From contig JAVXUO010000518.1 in NCBI GenBank assembly GCA_033065855.1, positions 558,001 to 622,000 of the forward strand: a stretch of DNA of 64,000 bases. The letters run 5' to 3'. The notes under the pieces were generated by a model. The model was not told the origin of the DNA. It searched no databases and saw only the letters and a program-made list of their open reading frames with translations. The stretch comes from Escallonia rubra. Taxonomy: Eukaryota > Streptophyta > Magnoliopsida > Escalloniales > Escalloniaceae. This document shows positions 60,601 to 64,000 of the stretch, in pieces; position 1 is the first letter of the stretch, and the number at the start of each line of letters is the position of its first letter. The translations under genes and the position numbers were made by a program.

Positions 60601-62361
60601 TGGCAAAAGCGTGACTGCCGGAGCTGCACAGATAGCACCGTATAACCTTTTCTCCTCAGCTTGTTTGCTGACAATATTTTGGAGGATTTTACAATCTCTC
60701 AAACGTGCAGAGCCAGGCATCCCACCCTAACAAATGCATATTGTACGACTGAAAATTTTAAGAAATAGACCTGACAAACAGTAAACTAACACAGAAAGAA
60801 GCAGTAGGAGGTCATGAAAAGCTGAGTTCACTAATCAAAACAAAAAGAGGCCGAGCTTGGGAAGCAGGTTGCCTATACATAGTAACTAGTAGATACTGAA
60901 TGAATGATATTGTCTTTTCAAGAAAAGAGTATCCTGTATTATGCACTGTGGTTAAGTCCAATGAGGCTCAGTTGCAATAATTGTTTTTCAGAATGTGCCC
61001 CACTACTTGCCAAAAGGTTGAATTGAAGTGGGAAATTGCTCTTCTGGTGATGGAAAAAAAAAAACCTCTAAGAGAAGCCTCAACAAACTTTATTCAATTA
61101 GTAAACTATATTGGCTTCTTTTTTTTTAATTGATCTCCTCGTTTAGCCTTTAAACGTAAAGGCAGCTTGTCACTACTACTTCTCCTTCTCTTGAAGTGTA
61201 ATGATCTGCTTCCAAAGTTGTGATTAGCTAAATTGAAAAGCTTTGCAGATGCCTCTCAATAACTTTCCTTGGGCCACTATATTGTTTTACGTTTTATGCA
61301 GTACTACTACTTGACATTGAAGGTCAACAGTCATTGGCACGTCATATAAAGAGGAGGACTACATGGTTTGATTCTGATCAGTAGTTAACATTCTCCCAAA
61401 AACAAAAACAAAAAGGTGTTATCCAGATTGGAAAGATTGATATAATGACCATGCGAACCAGTTATCAAGCCTGCAAGTAATTCATTCCATTTTCCCAGAG
61501 GGTTAAATTTTCAATCGTTGTGAAACATAACAAGATCCTGTCCCAAGCCATAAAGGGCTTATGCTGTAAAGACAAATTCAGAACCTGAAGACCGAACCTT
61601 CGTATACAAAACTGGACACAAAAGGTGGTGCAATGGAGTGAAAGGGCTTCTAATTCTCATGGCTAGCAGAATAAAATTTTTACAGATAGGGCGTATTTGA
61701 GATCGGTGAATATGATATACAATCGGGACTGGGGAAGCGGATGTAAGTTATGTGTCTCACTACTATAGATTCAAGTTTCAGGAGTATAAAATCTTCAACA
61801 ACTAACCGGGAGAGCAACAAGGTCGAAAATTTCATCTGAACAAGCGGAGACAAATGTATCAGCAACCAGTCTGGTGCCACCAGAAGCTTCAACCTCCAGC
61901 TGCGGTTCCACTGAAGCCACGGTCACAATGGCACCGGCTCTGCGCAGAACACCAATCAGTATGACAGCTTCCATTGCCTCCGAGCCATACCCAATTGGCA
62001 CCAACACCTAAAGCCCACACAAACGTGCAGAAATTAATCCCTTTACTAATTTTTCTACAAAGTCCCACAAAAAACCCAACTGGCGCCAAAACCTAATAAC
62101 CCAAGAAAAGACAATTTTCGTAAATTTTCTAGTACAAGTTCTCGATGTTTGAAGCAAAACCCTTAATACCTTCTTGGGCGTAAGTGAAGATGTAGTACTA
62201 GCACTGGGTGTTATAGAAGCAGTGGCTATGATGGTTGTTAGTCGTATTGGAGAGAGGGTTTTGTAGGGTATAGGAGAGCGCTTGGCGGTGGTTGTCCTGT
62301 GCTGTTGGGTGGCGGCGCAGATGAAGGGTAAGGGGTGGAAAGTGGTGGCAGGGATGGCCAT
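57618..62361 (-). CDS. DJ1C: Plastid DJ-1/PfpI protein with two DJ-1 domains (DJ1B/DJ1C type), 8 exons, 449 aa
   Basis: Exons: 62170-62361, 61807-62007, 60577-60726, 60313-60492, 59312-59389, 58363-58563, 57902-58039, 57618-57827. All are GT-AG and phase 0, joined to 1350 bp. Residues 1-64 are rich in Ser, Thr and Ala with few acidic residues, a likely chloroplast transit peptide. Domain 1 (65 to about 240) has [27 protein letters not shown], and the nucleophile elbow YGAICAAPA with Cys164. Domain 2 (268-449) has [26 protein letters not shown], and YGAICSSPA with Cys367. The EYPRK end is typical. Plant DJ-1 proteins have glyoxalase-like, holdase or stress roles, and DJ1C is needed for chloroplast development. 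The position between ABF3-like and MCCB genes equals Arabidopsis DJ1C (At4g34020, from memory). Both Cys are kept here, which sequence alone cannot use to decide between DJ1B and DJ1C. Confidence 0.92.
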
Positions 62362-62465
62362 TAGGGACTTCGGAGGAGGAAATAAGCAGATAGAAGATAG
62401 AGACTATTCTGGTAGGTAGTTCACTCACTCCGATTCGGCAACTGCTAAAACCATAGCCTTCTAAC

Positions 62466-63404
62466 CGGTTTTTGTTTTCAAACATGTATTAACAAGTTTT
62501 ATAGTTCTTCTATTTTGAAAACTCTATTTTAGACTCTTTAGTTTAAATTTTTTTTTCCAAATTTACCTTTCAACTTTTGTTGGAAACATTTTGTCTCTTA
62601 TTTTGTTCAATCTTCAACATCAACACCTACATCCAAGAGCACCAAACCACCAACATTGCCAACCACCGTACACATTGACCGTCACTACCAACCAACTTTT
62701 CCGTACACCAAACTACAAATACTGTCAACCACTACATCACTGACCTCTGATTTGTCACCACCATTGATCAACATACCCAAACACTAAACTTGCCAACACT
62801 GTCAACCACCATAGCCATTGACCACCGGCACCACCGCGAGTGACCAACACTCACGAACACTGTCAACCACCAAAGCTACTAATGACCACAACCACCACCA
62901 CATAACACCAAATCCTCTAATATCGGTCACTACAACGACATCACCACTCCTCTAAATCCAAATCCACAGTCATACCGACCACCATTGTCTATGCGACAAA
63001 TACCACCACAAGGATTTCGTCTATCGATTAACCCTGGTATCTTTGATCTGCACAGGTAAATTTCAAGCCCATCTAACCCATTCACCAAATCAAACCCAAT
63101 AAAACCTTAATTTGCAAGCTAGTAAGTTACTATTATAGCAGTAGCTGGACAGTGACAGAAGAGATGCGTCGGTTGCAGTGGGGTAGCTTCTTGTTGAACA
63201 TAAGGAGCTTAGAAGAAGCTCCCAAAGTATTAGAAAATGAAACAAAAGAGAAGAGATGAAAAAAGTAAAAAATAGAACATAAAAACAAAAATAAAATCGA
63301 ATTATACAAATCTGTTATCAAACAATCGGGAGAAAAAAAACGAGATTTTAATTTTATTTTCTTTTAGAAAAAGGGAAAACAAATGGATTTCAAACGGACA
63401 AATA
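62466..63404. mobile_element. Dispersed repeat family, copy 2, between the DJ-1 and MCCB genes
   Basis: It aligns with 32549-33516 in the same orientation. It has a T-rich left flank, CCACCA-rich interior with shared pieces such as CACCACTCCTCTAAATCCAA, TATCTTTGATCTGC and a donor-like ACAGGTAAATT, and an end rich in A with GATTTCAAACGGAC. It lies in the shared promoter interval of two divergently transcribed genes. Confidence 0.55.
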
Positions 63405-63840
63405 ATCTGGATAATCCTGGAAGTCGTATTGCCACGCACGCGCCATGATACCCTTCTTCGACACGGTCTTCACGCGCCCCCTTCCTTGCTTTTAATTTCC
63501 AATTCGTTCCCACGCGCGCTGTTCACCTGTTTCTTCTCCTGTTTTCCGTCTGGTTATCTCAGCTCCTGTTCCTACTTGTTGTCTTCAATTCCATTTGATC
63601 TTGGCCCTAACTTTGCTTTGAATTTGGGTTTGAGGTTTGGTTTGTCAGGCTCCTGACACAGTAATGAACCTTCCACAATTCATCACTTCATTTCCTCTAT
63701 CAATTTGCCTATTTAAACCCTCAGGCTGATCGGAGAGAAACGGATATGTGTAACAGCCCAGCCATACTCGTAAGCGAAGACGATAAAGGAAAGCATTACT
63801 AGTCCCAAAGCAGAACCAGATTTAAGTAAGAGACGAAAAA

Positions 63841-64000
63841 ATGTTAGGGAAGTTGGCGAGAAGAGCAGCCACATCAAGTTCAGATTTAAGTTCAGTTCCA
63901 TGGCGGAGCAGCCTAATCACGTTGTCGCCACTTCTCCAGGCAAAACGACAACTCTGCTTGGGCATACTTCCCGACGGCGTCGACCGTAACTCCGAATCAT
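63841..64000 (+). CDS. MCCB: Methylcrotonoyl-CoA carboxylase beta subunit, mitochondrial (N-terminus; cut by window end)
   Basis: The ATG at 63841 opens 53 codons up to the window edge. MLGKLARRAATSSSDLSSVP is a basic, Ser-rich mitochondrial presequence. The following CLGILPDGVDRNSES matches the conserved start of plant MCCB (FCVGILPDGVDRNSEAF in Arabidopsis, from memory). The full enzyme carboxylates 3-methylcrotonyl-CoA in mitochondrial leucine breakdown with the biotinylated MCCA subunit. The rest of the gene lies beyond the window. The upstream interval is shared with the divergent DJ-1 gene. Confidence 0.88.
   Translation, partial: MLGKLARRAATSSSDLSSVPWRSSLITLSPLLQAKRQLCLGILPDGVDRNSES

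Overview
The window is nuclear DNA of a flowering plant, most likely a woody eudicot. The genes are split by GT-AG introns, intergenic DNA is AT-rich, and short non-autonomous transposons (Mutator-like, hAT, Stowaway, Helitron-like) and LINE relics lie between and inside genes. The species cannot be fixed from the sequence.

Layout. 1-15 kb is a rearranged zone. A segment carrying the last three exons of a Golgi alpha-1,3-fucosyltransferase gene occurs twice in direct orientation (1-3.69 kb and 9.55-14.77 kb). Between the copies lie a type I MADS-like gene fragment cut by a MITE, a divergent intact MADS-like gene, and a GDSL esterase-like gene that has lost its catalytic Ser and His. The full fucosyltransferase gene (7 exons, 528 aa) runs on the minus strand from 23.37 to 10.18 kb.

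26-64 kb is a conserved gene block: a COR27/COR28-type clock and cold gene (-, 5 exons, 265 aa), a DUF1685 gene (-, 2 exons, 158 aa), a long DYW-class PPR gene like At4g33990/EMB2758 (-), an ABF3/ABF4-type ABA-response bZIP gene (+, 4 coding exons, 423 aa), a double-domain plastid DJ-1 gene (-, 8 exons, 449 aa), and the first exon of the mitochondrial methylcrotonyl-CoA carboxylase beta subunit (+, cut by the window end). From memory this order equals Arabidopsis At4g33980-At4g34030. The fucosyltransferase on the flank matches the FUT11-ABF4 and FUT12-ABF1 neighbour pairs on Arabidopsis chromosomes 3 and 1. The window therefore looks like a less fractionated version of an ancestral block.

The genes do not form one pathway. 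They cover N-glycan core fucosylation, clock and cold output, ABA transcription, organelle RNA editing, plastid DJ-1 function and leucine breakdown. The most unusual features are the partial fucosyltransferase duplication, the intact but catalytically dead GDSL reading frame, a 1.3-kb foldback just upstream of the PPR gene, a Mutator-like insertion with its empty site preserved in the sister copy, and evening-element and G-box motifs upstream of the COR28-like gene. I found no CRISPR array, rRNA or convincing tRNA gene.
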